Source: Burkholderia diffusa
Lineage (GTDB): Bacteria > Pseudomonadota > Gammaproteobacteria > Burkholderiales > Burkholderiaceae
Direction of reading: 5' to 3'
Length of the DNA: 64,000 nt
Assembly (NCBI RefSeq): GCF_001718315.1
Contig: NZ_CP013362.1
Span: 1,984,001-2,048,000, forward strand
Shown: in pieces, positions 47,503 through 57,081 of the stretch
Layout: every line of letters begins with the position of its first letter
Numbering within the stretch: the first letter of the stretch is position 1
Notes under the pieces: generated by a model
Seen by the model: the letters and a program-made list of their open reading frames with translations, nothing else
Told to the model about the DNA's origin: nothing
The model's database searches: none
Translations under genes and position numbers: made by a program

Positions 47503-47913
47503 CTAGCTGCGCATCGCGTCGCGCTGCAGCGCGACGAGCACTTCGAGCGCGTGCGGGCCGTCGTCGAACGGCACGAAGATGTGATCGTGATACGCAGCAG
47601 CCATCACGTTGCAGCTGATACCCGCCGCGCCGAGGGCACTTGCGAATGCGGCCGTCAGGCCGACCGCCGCGAGGTCCGAATGAACGGTCAGCGTGATCCA
47701 GGCAGCGCGGAACAGCACGGGCCAGCCGCGACGTGCGGCCGTCGCCTCGTCGACCACGACCGTCATGCCTTCCGTTTCGCGGAACGTCGCAATCACTTCG
47801 GATAACGATATGTCGGCGTCGGCCGGCAGTGCAACGAAAGCGAACACATCGCGATGCAGTTCGGGCTGCATCGTGCGCAACAGGATCGCGAGGTCATTTT
47901 CAGGTTGGCTCAT
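47503..47913 (-). CDS. ACT domain-containing protein
   Basis: This 136-residue protein starts MSQPENDLAILLRTMQPELH. It has two ACT-like halves, with FVALPADADISLSEVIATFR and WITLTVHSDLAAVGLTAAFA then AGISCNVMAAAYHDHIFVPF. Such stand-alone ACT proteins bind small ligands, often amino acids. The function is unknown. It converges with puuD and is separated from allA by a terminator, so it is not part of the allantoin operon. Confidence 0.8.
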   Translation of the reverse strand: MSQPENDLAILLRTMQPELHRDVFAFVALPADADISLSEVIATFRETEGMTVVVDEATAARRGWPVLFRAAWITLTVHSDLAAVGLTAAFASALGAAGISCNVMAAAYHDHIFVPFDDGPHALEVLVALQRDAMRS

Positions 47914-48028
47914 CGTGGTACGGCCGGGGAACCGGGCGTCATGCGGGGGCGATGCGGGCACGATAGCACGCGATCGACGTCTTCGACGTAGCGGTAACAG
48001 AATGCGCCAGTGCGTGCGCGGCAGACAT

Positions 48029-48059
48029 AAAAAAACCCGCGCAGGTCGCGCGGGTTTCT
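48029..48059 (-). terminator. Terminator of the puuE-uraD-alc-allA operon
   Basis: AAACCCGCGC (48033-48042) pairs with GCGCGGGTTT (48048-48057) around AGGTC; the A-run gives the U-tract on the minus strand. Confidence 0.88.
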
Positions 48060-48088
48060 TCGATGGAACGGTGCTGCCGAAATGCTGC

Positions 48089-48601
48089 TCAGGCCGTCAC
48101 GGCATCCAGCGCATCCTCGGTGAGCCACAGCGATTCCGGCAGGTCCTGCTCATTCAGATTCAATCCGTCGCCGCCACGATCGACGACGATGAAATCGCTG
48201 ACGCCGCCGAGCGCGATCAGCGGGTGATGCCACACGCCCTTCGCATAGTTCACGCCTTGCCACCCGCTCGTCACGAACGCGCGGATCTTCGACGGATCGA
48301 GATCGCCCGCCGGCGCGACGACGACCAGATACGGCTGGTCGTTCAGCGGCACGAACGCCTGGCTGCCGAGCGGATGGCGCTCGAGCATCTTCACCTCGAA
48401 CGGCAGCGTGCGCGGCTGGCCGCGGAACAGATTCACGAGCGTGCGGCCGCCTTCGTCATTCACGTCGACTTTCGCGAGATCGTGAAAGCGGATCGTCGTG
48501 CCGAGGTTGATCGGAATCTGCTTCGCGCCGTCCGTTTCGATCACGTCGCCGAACGGCGCGAACGCGTCCTTGGTCAGCGGTTCGATTGCAAGCGTCTTCA
48601 T
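48089..48601 (-). CDS. allA: Ureidoglycolate lyase
   Basis: This 170-residue protein begins [20 protein letters not shown] and contains [20 protein letters not shown] and [13 protein letters not shown], typical of AllA. It releases glyoxylate and urea from ureidoglycolate. Its start overlaps the allantoicase stop by 4 bp (ATGA), so the two are translationally coupled. It is the last gene of the minus-strand operon and is followed by a terminator. Confidence 0.95.
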   Translation of the reverse strand: MKTLAIEPLTKDAFAPFGDVIETDGAKQIPINLGTTIRFHDLAKVDVNDEGGRTLVNLFRGQPRTLPFEVKMLERHPLGSQAFVPLNDQPYLVVVAPAGDLDPSKIRAFVTSGWQGVNYAKGVWHHPLIALGGVSDFIVVDRGGDGLNLNEQDLPESLWLTEDALDAVTA

Positions 48602-49611
48602 TTGTCGAGCGTCCCCCACAGACGCAGGCGCGACACGCCGCCGTCCGGAATGATGTTCAGGCGCACGTGGGTCACCGGGCCCAGCGATGCAATCTCGTGT
48701 TCGAAGTAATGCTGCTTGTCCATCTGCAGCTTCTGTTCACCGAGCAGCGTCGGCCAGAACATCGACTGCGTGATCAGCGAGCTGTCGGTACCGCCCGACA
48801 CATACGCGGCCTGGATCGAGCAGCGGTCCGGGTAATTGCCCTTGAAAAACGCGGTATCGACTTCGATCTTGCGGATGACGCCCGGCTGCGCGAGCGCAAT
48901 GATCGCCCAGTCGTTGCCTGGTTCGCGGCGGCGGCGGGTTTCCCAGCCATCGCCCATGTTCACGCCGCGGCCCGGCAGCAGCAGGTTCGACGCGACGCCG
49001 AAATGCTGGTTGTTCGCGGCCACCACGTAGCCGCCGTTTTCCATCGCCGCGAGGTCGAACTGCTCGGTCGCGCTCGCGCCGGCCCAGTCCAGCTGCGGCT
49101 GGCCATACACGCGCAAGCGCGCGATGCCGCCGTCCGGGTAGATGTTCACGCGCAGGTGCGTGAACGCACGCGCGTCGCTCGCTTCGACGTAGTGATGGCT
49201 GTTGCCCTGCAGCGTCGTCGACGGCACGATCTCGACCCATTCGGTCGCATGCGTCGGCGCGCCGTCGGCCACGTACGCGGCCTCGACCGACGCGGCCGGC
49301 GGGAAGTTGCCGGTGAAGTGGCTGGTGTCGATGTCGAAGCCCTTGATCACGCCCGGCCGCGCGAGCTTGACGATGCACCAGTCGTAGCCCGTCGTGCGCT
49401 TGCGGCGCGTCTCCCAGCCGTCCATCCACTTGCCGTGGTCGTCGTACTTGCCGGGGATGAACACCGCCGGCTCGGGGTTCAGCATCCGGTCCTTCGGCGC
49501 GAAGAAATCGTCGCTGGCCTCGAGCGCCTGCGCACCGAGGCGAGGGTCGGCGAGATTCACGTAGCGCCGCGTGAAGTCGGGGGCGTCGGGATCGAGAAGC
49601 GGAACAGCCAT
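48598..49611 (-). CDS. alc: Allantoicase
   Basis: This 337-residue protein starts [20 protein letters not shown] and is built from two similar beta-sandwich halves, as seen from the repeated DGWETRRKR / DGWETRRRR and [20 protein letters not shown] / [20 protein letters not shown] segments. This is the known allantoicase architecture. It hydrolyses allantoate to ureidoglycolate and urea. It overlaps allA by 4 bp and follows uraD after 61 bp. Confidence 0.96.
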   Translation of the reverse strand: MAVPLLDPDAPDFTRRYVNLADPRLGAQALEASDDFFAPKDRMLNPEPAVFIPGKYDDHGKWMDGWETRRKRTTGYDWCIVKLARPGVIKGFDIDTSHFTGNFPPAASVEAAYVADGAPTHATEWVEIVPSTTLQGNSHHYVEASDARAFTHLRVNIYPDGGIARLRVYGQPQLDWAGASATEQFDLAAMENGGYVVAANNQHFGVASNLLLPGRGVNMGDGWETRRRREPGNDWAIIALAQPGVIRKIEVDTAFFKGNYPDRCSIQAAYVSGGTDSSLITQSMFWPTLLGEQKLQMDKQHYFEHEIASLGPVTHVRLNIIPDGGVSRLRLWGTLDK

Positions 49612-49672
49612 GATGTTTCCTTGTTTCAATGATGCGATCGGCCGCCGCGACGCAGCAGGCCGTCGTGAGGTG

Positions 49673-50194
49673 TCAGGCGTCGATCAGGTCGTCGAGGCGA
49701 AAGCGAGCGATCCGGTAGATCTGGTCGAGGCTCGCGCGCAGCTCCTCGGTGCGCGAATGATTCACGCGCGACTCGAAGTTCGCGATGATGCCGTGCCGGT
49801 CGTAGCCGCGCACCGCGAGGATGAACGGGAAGCCAAACTTCTCGCGATACGTGCGGTTCAGTGTCAGCAGCTTGTCGAACTCTTCCTGCGTGCACTGGTC
49901 GAGACCCGCGCCGCTCTGCTCGCGCGTCGACTCGGCCGTCAGCTCGCCGCGCACGGCAGCCTTCCCGGCCAGTTCCGGGTGAGCGTTGATCAGTGCGAGC
50001 TGGCGCACTTCGCCGCTCGTCTCCACCGCGTGCGACATCGTCTCGTGCAGCGCGTCGATGCTCGCGAACGGTCGTCTGCCCGCAGCGGCCTCGGCCACCC
50101 ACGGCGAATGTTCGAAGATCCCCGACAGCGCCGCGACGAATGCGCTCGGCGCCATCGTGTTCAGTTGCTCCAACGTGTAACGCATCGCCTTCAT
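49673..50194 (-). CDS. uraD: OHCU decarboxylase
   Basis: This 173-residue protein begins [20 protein letters not shown] and includes the active-site [11 protein letters not shown] and [12 protein letters not shown] (His) and [20 protein letters not shown] motif. It decarboxylates OHCU to S-allantoin. Its start overlaps the puuE stop by 4 bp (ATGA), fixing the start at 50194. It lies between allantoinase and allantoicase in the operon. Confidence 0.96.
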   Translation of the reverse strand: MKAMRYTLEQLNTMAPSAFVAALSGIFEHSPWVAEAAAGRRPFASIDALHETMSHAVETSGEVRQLALINAHPELAGKAAVRGELTAESTREQSGAGLDQCTQEEFDKLLTLNRTYREKFGFPFILAVRGYDRHGIIANFESRVNHSRTEELRASLDQIYRIARFRLDDLIDA

Positions 50195-51144
50195 GCTTTC
50201 CCTTCGTTTCGATGATTGGGCTGATACGGATGATGTTCACGCCAATGACGCGCGATATCGACACGGCGCGTCACCCATACGCGATCGTGCTTCTCGATGT
50301 GATCGAGGAAACGCTGCAGCCCGCGGAAACGTCCCGGCCGGCCCAGCAGTCGGCAGTGCATGCCGATCGACAGCATCTTCGGCGCTTCGTCGCCCTCCGC
50401 GTACAGCACGTCGAACGCGTCGCGCAGGTAGTCGAAGAAGTGCTCGCCGGTGTTGAAGCCCTGCGGCGTCGCGAAGCGCATGTCGTTCGTATCGAGCGTG
50501 TACGGGACGATCAGCTGCGGCGACGTGCCGCCGCCGGACACCTCGACGTCCATCCAGAACGGCAGGTCGTCACCGTAGTTGTCGGAGTCGTACAGGAAGC
50601 CGCCGTATTCCGCGACCAGACGGTGCGTATTCGGGCTGTCGCGGCCGGTATACCAGCCGAGCGGACGCTCGCCCGTCACGCGTTCGATCGCTTCCATCCC
50701 GAGGCGCATGTGCTCGGCCTCGAGCTCGGGCGTCATGCTCTGGTAGTGGATCCAGCGCCAGCCGTGGCACGCGATCTCGTGGCCGAGCTCGACGAATGCG
50801 CGCGCGAGCTCCGGATGACGCTCGATCGCCATGCCCACGCCGAACACCGTCAGCGGCAGCCCGCGCTTCTCGAATTCGCGCAGGATGCGCCACACGCCGG
50901 CACGCGAACCGTATTCGTAGATCGATTCCATGCTCATGTGGCGGTCCGGATAGGCGGCCGCGCCGACGATCTCGGACAGGAACTGCTCGGAGCCCGGATC
51001 GCCGTGCAGTACGCAGTTCTCGCCGCCCTCCTCGTAGTTCAGCACGAATTGCACGGCGACGCGGGCACGCCCGGGCCAGTTCGCCTGCACGGGATGGCGG
51101 CCGTAGCCGATCAGGTCGCGAGGATAATTGGGATCGAGTGACAT
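50191..51144 (-). CDS. puuE: Allantoinase PuuE (polysaccharide deacetylase fold)
   Basis: This 317-residue protein starts MSLDPNYPRDLIGYGRHPVQ. It has the polysaccharide deacetylase-like fold with VQFVLNYEEGGENCVLHGD near the N-terminus, HEIACHGWRWIHYQ near residue 120, and a late MLSIGMHCRLLGRPGR. This is the cofactor-independent PuuE family rather than the zinc amidohydrolase AllB. It hydrolyses allantoin to allantoate. The earlier in-frame Met gives a poor extension. It is the first gene of the puuE-uraD-alc-allA run. Confidence 0.94.
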   Translation of the reverse strand: MSLDPNYPRDLIGYGRHPVQANWPGRARVAVQFVLNYEEGGENCVLHGDPGSEQFLSEIVGAAAYPDRHMSMESIYEYGSRAGVWRILREFEKRGLPLTVFGVGMAIERHPELARAFVELGHEIACHGWRWIHYQSMTPELEAEHMRLGMEAIERVTGERPLGWYTGRDSPNTHRLVAEYGGFLYDSDNYGDDLPFWMDVEVSGGGTSPQLIVPYTLDTNDMRFATPQGFNTGEHFFDYLRDAFDVLYAEGDEAPKMLSIGMHCRLLGRPGRFRGLQRFLDHIEKHDRVWVTRRVDIARHWREHHPYQPNHRNEGKA

Positions 51145-51294
51145 GGGTTCGAGGTGCGGCGAAAGCTTGCTGAAGTAATGGGTTCGCATCGACCCGCGCG
51201 GTTGCCCGAGGCCGGCCGCACGGGCCGATGCGATGACGGCCCAGTGTAGCGAAAACGTTCATACGCGCCCATACAGCGGCGCAGATAGTGCATG

Positions 51295-52131
51295 TCAGAC
51301 GGCGTGTATGTGCGATTGCGGCAAATTCGGGACCGGTTCCTCGTCGGCGCTCCCGCTTCGCGCGGCGCCGACGGCCGGCACGGTCGTGGACGCGTCCTCC
51401 GGCGGGCTGAAACGCGCGAATTCGCCGTCGTAGCGCTTCGGCAGCGGCCGCGCATAGTCGCCGCGCTTCGCGGTCGCGAGGCGCAGCGCGACGAGCGCCT
51501 CGGCCCACTTGACGGCCGCCGTGACGCCTTCCACCACCGGCGCGCCGATCTGCTGCTCGATCTCGTGCGCGAATTCGGCCATCCCGGCGCAGCCGAGCAC
51601 GATCGCGTCGGCGCCGTCCTCGTCGAGCGCGCGCCGGCATTCGTCGACGATGATCAGTCGCGCGGCCGATCCTGGGCGGTCGAGCTCGAGCACAGCGACG
51701 TCGGTCGCCCGCACGTTGCGGCAGAACCGCTTCATCCCGTAGCGCTCGGCGAGATGCCACGCCATCCCGCAGGTGCGCGCGAGGGTCGTGACGACCGAGA
51801 AGCCCGGCGCGAGCACGCTCGCCGCATGCATTGCCGCCTCGGCGATCCCGATCACCGGCCCGCGCGCGAGTTCGCGCGCCGCATAAAGGCCCGGGTCGCC
51901 GAAACATGCGATCACGTACGCGTCGCAGCCGTCGCGCTCGCCCTGCGCGATCTCGGCCAGAAGCCCGGGCGTCGCGAGCGCCTCGTCGTAATAGCCTTCG
52001 ATCGACGGCGGCCCCATCGGCGGGCTCACCGCGACGATCTCGGTGCCCGCCGCCGCGACTTCGCGCGCGCAGCGGCCCATCGCATCGGTCATCCGCTGCG
52101 TCGTGTTCGGATTGATCAGCTTGATCTTCAT
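51295..52131 (-). CDS. Asp/Glu/hydantoin racemase family protein, probable allantoin racemase
   Basis: This 278-residue protein begins MKIKLINPNTTQRMTDAMGR and carries the two catalytic Cys of the family, VIACFGDPGL near residue 76 and IVLGCAGMAEF near residue 185. Members racemise hydantoins or allantoin (HpxA). The position behind an NCS1 permease and next to the allantoin operon favours allantoin racemase, which would link S-allantoin to a stereospecific allantoinase. The C-terminal 40 residues are an extra disordered-looking tail (DASTTVPAVGAARSGSADEE). Confidence 0.85.
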   Translation of the reverse strand: MKIKLINPNTTQRMTDAMGRCAREVAAAGTEIVAVSPPMGPPSIEGYYDEALATPGLLAEIAQGERDGCDAYVIACFGDPGLYAARELARGPVIGIAEAAMHAASVLAPGFSVVTTLARTCGMAWHLAERYGMKRFCRNVRATDVAVLELDRPGSAARLIIVDECRRALDEDGADAIVLGCAGMAEFAHEIEQQIGAPVVEGVTAAVKWAEALVALRLATAKRGDYARPLPKRYDGEFARFSPPEDASTTVPAVGAARSGSADEEPVPNLPQSHIHAV

Positions 52132-52141
52132 CGCGCGCTCC

Positions 52142-53626
52142 TTATGCCTTCGTGTTCACGAGCAGCCGGTAGAACACGAAGCCGAGCCCCGCGCCGATGA
52201 ACCACGAGAAGTTCGCGGCGGCCTGCCAGCCCGGCACCATCACGCAGATGACGGCAATCACCGCGGCCGGCAGCAGCGCGGCGAGCGCGCGGCGGTTCAC
52301 GCCGCCCGTGTACCAGTAGGTGCCGCGCTCGGACATCGTGTACAGGTCGTCGCGCACGAGGCGGCCGCGCTTGACGAGGTAGAAGTCGGCGATCAGCACG
52401 CCGTACAGCGGGCCGATGAACGCGCCGAGCACGTCGAGCGTGTAGTGGATCACGGCCGGGTTGTTGAACAGGTTCCACGGCGTGATGAAGATCGACGCGA
52501 CTGCCGCGAGCATGCCGCCCGCGCGCCAGCTGATCAGCCGCGGCGCGACATTCGAGAAGTCGAACGCGGGCGATACGAAGTTCGCGACGATGTTGATGCC
52601 GATCGTCGCGATCGTGAACGTCAGCGCGCCGAGGATCACGGCGGTCGGATGATCGATGCGGCCGACCGTCTCGACGGGATCGGTGATGAGCTCGCCGAAC
52701 ACCGGAAGCGTCGCGGCGGTGGTGATCACCGTGACGAGCGAGAACGCGAGGAAGTTGACCGGCAGCCCCCAGAAGTTGCCGCGCTTCACGTCGCCGAACG
52801 AGCGGCAGTAGCGCGAGAAGTCGCCGAAATTGAGCATCGGCCCGGAGAAGTACGACACGACCAGCGACACGGCCGTGATCATTACCGGAATCACCTCCGC
52901 GCCGTGATACTTGACGCCGCCGAGGTTGATGCCGATGTTGCGCCAGCCCGCACGCCACACCATGTAGCCGGCCAGGATGAACATCACGACGTAGACGGCC
53001 GGGCCCGCGAAGTCGATGAATTTCTTGATCGTCTCCATCCCGTTCCAGAACACGAGCGCCTGCAGCACCCACAGCAGCATGAAGCCGGCCCAACCGACCG
53101 CCGACAGCCCGAGAAAGCCGTAGTGGTGAACATCCGCGTACGGCAGCCATTGCGGAAAGAACTTCAGCACGACGATCACGAGCGCGCTGGACGCGAGATA
53201 GGTCTGGATGCCATACCACGCGATCGCGATCAGCCCGCGGATCACGGCCGGCACGTTCGCGCCGAGCACGCCGAACGTCGCGCGGCACGCAACCGGATAC
53301 GGCACGCCGATCTGCTGGCTCGGCCGCGCGATCAGGTTGCACAGCCGGTTCACGATCGTGATGCCGACGATCAGCGCGATCAGCACCTGCCAGCTCGTCA
53401 GCCCGAGTGCGAACAGGCTGCCCGCGAACACGTAGCCGCCGACGCTGTGCACGTCCGACATCCAGAATGCGAAGATGTTGTAGGCGCCCCACGTCTGATT
53501 CTTAAGGGGTGCCAAATCTTCGTTGTACAAACGTTGACTGTAACCGTCCGGCAACGCGGGGCCGCCGCCCTCGCCGCCTTCTCCCGCCGGATACGCGCTG
53601 TCGTGCGCCACACTGAACTGAGCCAT
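52142..53626 (-). CDS. NCS1-family nucleobase/allantoin permease
   Basis: This 494-residue transporter has about 12 membrane helices. It shows the NCS1 motifs YNEDLAPLKNQTWGAYNIFA at the N-terminus and FSGPMLNFGDFSRYCRSFGD in helix 8, where substrate and sodium contacts lie in the family. Substrates are nucleobases, hydantoins or allantoin. The gene context (racemase 10 bp downstream, GntR regulator upstream) suggests allantoin or a related ureide. ATG at 53626 is preceded by AAGGAGAAG. Confidence 0.9.
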   Translation of the reverse strand: MAQFSVAHDSAYPAGEGGEGGGPALPDGYSQRLYNEDLAPLKNQTWGAYNIFAFWMSDVHSVGGYVFAGSLFALGLTSWQVLIALIVGITIVNRLCNLIARPSQQIGVPYPVACRATFGVLGANVPAVIRGLIAIAWYGIQTYLASSALVIVVLKFFPQWLPYADVHHYGFLGLSAVGWAGFMLLWVLQALVFWNGMETIKKFIDFAGPAVYVVMFILAGYMVWRAGWRNIGINLGGVKYHGAEVIPVMITAVSLVVSYFSGPMLNFGDFSRYCRSFGDVKRGNFWGLPVNFLAFSLVTVITTAATLPVFGELITDPVETVGRIDHPTAVILGALTFTIATIGINIVANFVSPAFDFSNVAPRLISWRAGGMLAAVASIFITPWNLFNNPAVIHYTLDVLGAFIGPLYGVLIADFYLVKRGRLVRDDLYTMSERGTYWYTGGVNRRALAALLPAAVIAVICVMVPGWQAAANFSWFIGAGLGFVFYRLLVNTKA

Positions 53627-53775
53627 GACTTCTCCTTGACGCGGCCATAGAGCCGCTCCACCGTCATCGATATCGCTCCGGATCATCGCCCGGAGTCGGA
53701 CTGGCGACCGGCGGCGCGAACCGCCGGCCTGCATTGCTCTTGTCGTGTGGCGCGCGGCCGGATTCGCGTCGCCGC

Positions 53776-54480
53776 TCAGGCGCCGCCGAACACTTCGCGC
53801 AAATCGACCTGCCCTTGCGCGGGCCGGTCCAGCATCTTCAGTTCGACATGCTGCAGGTGGTGCGCCATCAGCGTCACCGCCCGCTTCGAATCGCCCGCTT
53901 CCAGCGCGGCCAGGATCTCGTCATGGTCGTCGCACGAGCACGGGCTGCGTCCGTGCGATTCATACAGCGCCGACATCAACGTCGAGCGGGCAACGAGCCC
54001 GTCGAGGCACTCGCAGAGCGTCGCGTTTCCCGTCAGCGCCGCGAGCGCCGTGTGGAATTCGCCCGACAGGCGGATCCACGCCGCGAAGTCGTGCCGCTCG
54101 AACGCCTTGCGTTCCTTGTCGATCAGCGTGGCAACGCCCTTCAGCCGCTTCGCGCCCGGCCCCGTCGCGAGCCGCTCGACGACGGCCAGCTCGATGATCC
54201 GTCGCATCTCGAATACCTCGTGCACGTCCTGCAGCGTCGGACTCGCGACGAACGCGCCGCGGTTCGGCTCGAGATCGACCAGCTTGTCGGCCGCGAGCTG
54301 CGAGAGCGCCTGCCGGATCGTCCCGCGCTTCACGCCGAACACGTCGCAGAGCTGCGCCTCCGTCAGCTTCGCGCCGGGCGCGAGCCGATGCTCGAGGATC
54401 GCCGTGCGGATCCGCTCGGCGATCGCTTCGGGACCGGCAGCGCCGGACGGATGGGTATCGAAGTCGTTCATGTTCTGCAT
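53776..54480 (-). CDS. GntR-family regulator, FadR subfamily
   Basis: This 234-residue protein has an N-terminal winged helix (IAERIRTAILEHRLAPGAKL, QLCDVFGVKRGTIRQALSQL) and an all-helical FCD effector domain (EVFEMRRIIELAVVERLA, FHTALAALTGNATL, HDEILAALEAGDSKRAVTLM with metal-type His). It is upstream of the NCS1 permease on the same strand. Two TTGTyrACAA-type operators lie in its leader, so it probably autoregulates and controls the permease-racemase genes. Ligand unknown; an allantoin or ureide intermediate is the contextual guess. Confidence 0.9.
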   Translation of the reverse strand: MQNMNDFDTHPSGAAGPEAIAERIRTAILEHRLAPGAKLTEAQLCDVFGVKRGTIRQALSQLAADKLVDLEPNRGAFVASPTLQDVHEVFEMRRIIELAVVERLATGPGAKRLKGVATLIDKERKAFERHDFAAWIRLSGEFHTALAALTGNATLCECLDGLVARSTLMSALYESHGRSPCSCDDHDEILAALEAGDSKRAVTLMAHHLQHVELKMLDRPAQGQVDLREVFGGA

Positions 54481-54515
54481 CGCGTGATGATCCTCATCCT
54501 AGGACGGACATAAAG

Positions 54516-54527
54516 ATTGTCAACAAT
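54516..54527. promoter_or_regulatory. Candidate GntR/FadR operator, proximal copy
   Basis: ATTGTCAACAAT has perfect 5-bp arms ATTGT and ACAAT around CA. The core TTGTnnACAA is the pattern used by many FadR-subfamily proteins. It lies 36 bp before the regulator start codon. Confidence 0.6.
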
Positions 54528-54639
54528 TCTTTTCGCGGAATGCGCACAATCCGCGTGCGACTCCCTGCGCAAGCGCGGTGCACGGCGCCCGAAATCCAGG
54601 CATGACAAGCCTCTCCGGCTTGTCCATGGCGGCTCACGG

Positions 54640-54671
54640 TGTATACCCTTCCGGTCATTTTGTTGACAAAA
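54640..54671 (-). promoter_or_regulatory. Promoter of the FadR-type gene with overlapping distal operator
   Basis: On the minus strand TTGTCA (54664-54669), an 18-bp spacer and TATACA (54640-54645) form a sigma70-like promoter. TTTTGTTGACAAAA (54658-54671), a second TTGTnnACAA palindrome with 6-bp arms, covers the -35, as expected for repression. Confidence 0.6.
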
Positions 54672-54745
54672 CTGGTGCACGCCACGATACCAAATCGAGT
54701 GATGCCAACGAAAATTATTGACCGTTAGTTGCACACTTACTTAAA

Positions 54746-54770
54746 GAAAAAGGCGGGAAAACCCGCCTTC
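54746..54770 (-). terminator. Terminator of ldcA
   Basis: AAGGCGGG (54750-54757) pairs with CCCGCCTT (54762-54769) around AAAA, with an A-run giving a minus-strand U-tract. Confidence 0.88.
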
Positions 54771-54788
54771 CGATCGTACCTGCACGGG

Positions 54789-55727
54789 TCAGCCGAGATG
54801 CGGATAGTCCGACAGCGTGAGCCGGAAACCGTGCGCATTCGCGACGAGCTGCGCCTGCGCGCCGAACGGCAGTGTCAGCAGGTCGGGCACGTGACCGAAC
54901 TGCAGCCCCGTGATGACCGGAATGCCGACCACCGAGCGCACCTGGTCGATCATCGCCTGCATGTCGTAGCCGTTGTCGTACTCGAACGGCCGCGCGCCCG
55001 TGAACTGGCCGAGCACGAGCGCCTGCTGGCGCGCGATCACGCCCGACAGGTGCAACTGGTAGATCATCCGTTCGATCCGGAACGGCTGCTCGTTGACGTC
55101 CTCGACGAACAGGATGCCGCCCTCGATGTCGGGCATGTACGGCGTGCCGACGAGCGACGTGAGGATCGCCAGGTTGCCGCCCCACAGCGTGCCCGTCACG
55201 TTCACGGTCTGCACCTGCGGCGCCTCGGCGATGATCGTCGTGCTCGGCTGCGACAGCGTCCGCCAGAAGTGCTGCATCGTGAAGTCGCTCGGCGTTTCCG
55301 CGCCGAAGTCGGCCGACAGCATCGGCCCGCCGAAAGTCTTGATGCGCGCCTTCGCGTACAGCGCGAGCTGGATCGCGGTGAAGTCGCTGTGGCCGACGAG
55401 CGCGATCGGCTGGTCGCGCAGGCGTCGCTCGAGCCCGCGATAGTCGAGCCCGTGCAGGATGCGCGCGGCGCCGTAGCCGCCGCGTACCGCGAGTGCGATG
55501 TCCGGCAGCGCGCGCTCCGGATCCGCGAGGCGGTTCAGATCGCCGGCGCGCTCGCCGTCGGTGCCGCCGAATCGCTGGAAGCGGCGCTGTGTCGCCTCGA
55601 TGTTGTCGATGCGATGTTGCGCGCCGCTCAGGCGTTCGAGCGCGCGGTTGATCGCGTCGGGGTCGTGCGGATAGCCGGACGGCGCCAGCAGGCGGATGGT
55701 GTAGGACGCAGCGGGCTGGATGGACAT
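54789..55727 (-). CDS. ldcA: LD-carboxypeptidase (muramoyltetrapeptide carboxypeptidase)
   Basis: This 312-residue peptidase S66 family protein begins MSIQPAASYTIRLLAPSGYP. The nucleophile Ser is in LVGHSDFTAIQLAL near residue 110. GGYGAARILHGLDY precedes it, and the Glu/His pair lies in the C-terminal domain (LFVEDVNEQPFRIERM, LQFGHVPDLLTLPFG). It removes the terminal D-Ala from cytosolic tetrapeptides during peptidoglycan recycling. It lies about 100 bp downstream of tadA on the same strand. Confidence 0.93.
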   Translation of the reverse strand: MSIQPAASYTIRLLAPSGYPHDPDAINRALERLSGAQHRIDNIEATQRRFQRFGGTDGERAGDLNRLADPERALPDIALAVRGGYGAARILHGLDYRGLERRLRDQPIALVGHSDFTAIQLALYAKARIKTFGGPMLSADFGAETPSDFTMQHFWRTLSQPSTTIIAEAPQVQTVNVTGTLWGGNLAILTSLVGTPYMPDIEGGILFVEDVNEQPFRIERMIYQLHLSGVIARQQALVLGQFTGARPFEYDNGYDMQAMIDQVRSVVGIPVITGLQFGHVPDLLTLPFGAQAQLVANAHGFRLTLSDYPHLG

Positions 55728-55830
55728 GGCGAAAGTTTCGGGATCGTCAAACCTGCTTAGAGGGTCCGAACCGTCTCCGGTTCACGGAACGGTGCCGCCC
55801 GCCCCGCTTTGGCGACGGTCGCGGCGGAGA

Positions 55831-56810
<980 letters not shown>

Positions 56811-57081
56811 CAGTCAATCGGAACAAATGCGGCAGCCGAATTCTAGCAGGGTGACGTGCGTATGACAGGCCCTTCGAAGGTATGCTCGATATTGTATTTT
56901 TAGGGGCCGAATCGACGCGCATGCGCGCCGATCAGCACGACTTGCCGCTGTGCTGCGCCGCAGCAGGCTCCGCGCGGTTTTGGCGTCGTTCGCGCGGATG
57001 ACGTCCGGCCCTGCTTTTATTTTCGTCCGCGTGGACCGGCGTTCGCCGTCCCGCCGAAATCGCCGCTTCACGACCGCCGGC

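Larger units (their letters stand above)
54481..54788. other. Intergenic region upstream of the FadR-type regulator
   Basis: This 308-bp gap holds two inverted repeats of the FadR-family type (54516-54527 and 54658-54671), a minus-strand promoter (-35 at 54664-54669, -10 at 54640-54645) and the ldcA terminator (54746-54770). It contains no convincing gene. Confidence 0.65.

Noticed and set aside
54663..54691. Plus-strand TTGACA promoter at 54663
   Set aside because: The -10 (GATACC) is poor and no plus-strand gene follows; the minus-strand reading of the same region makes a better promoter.
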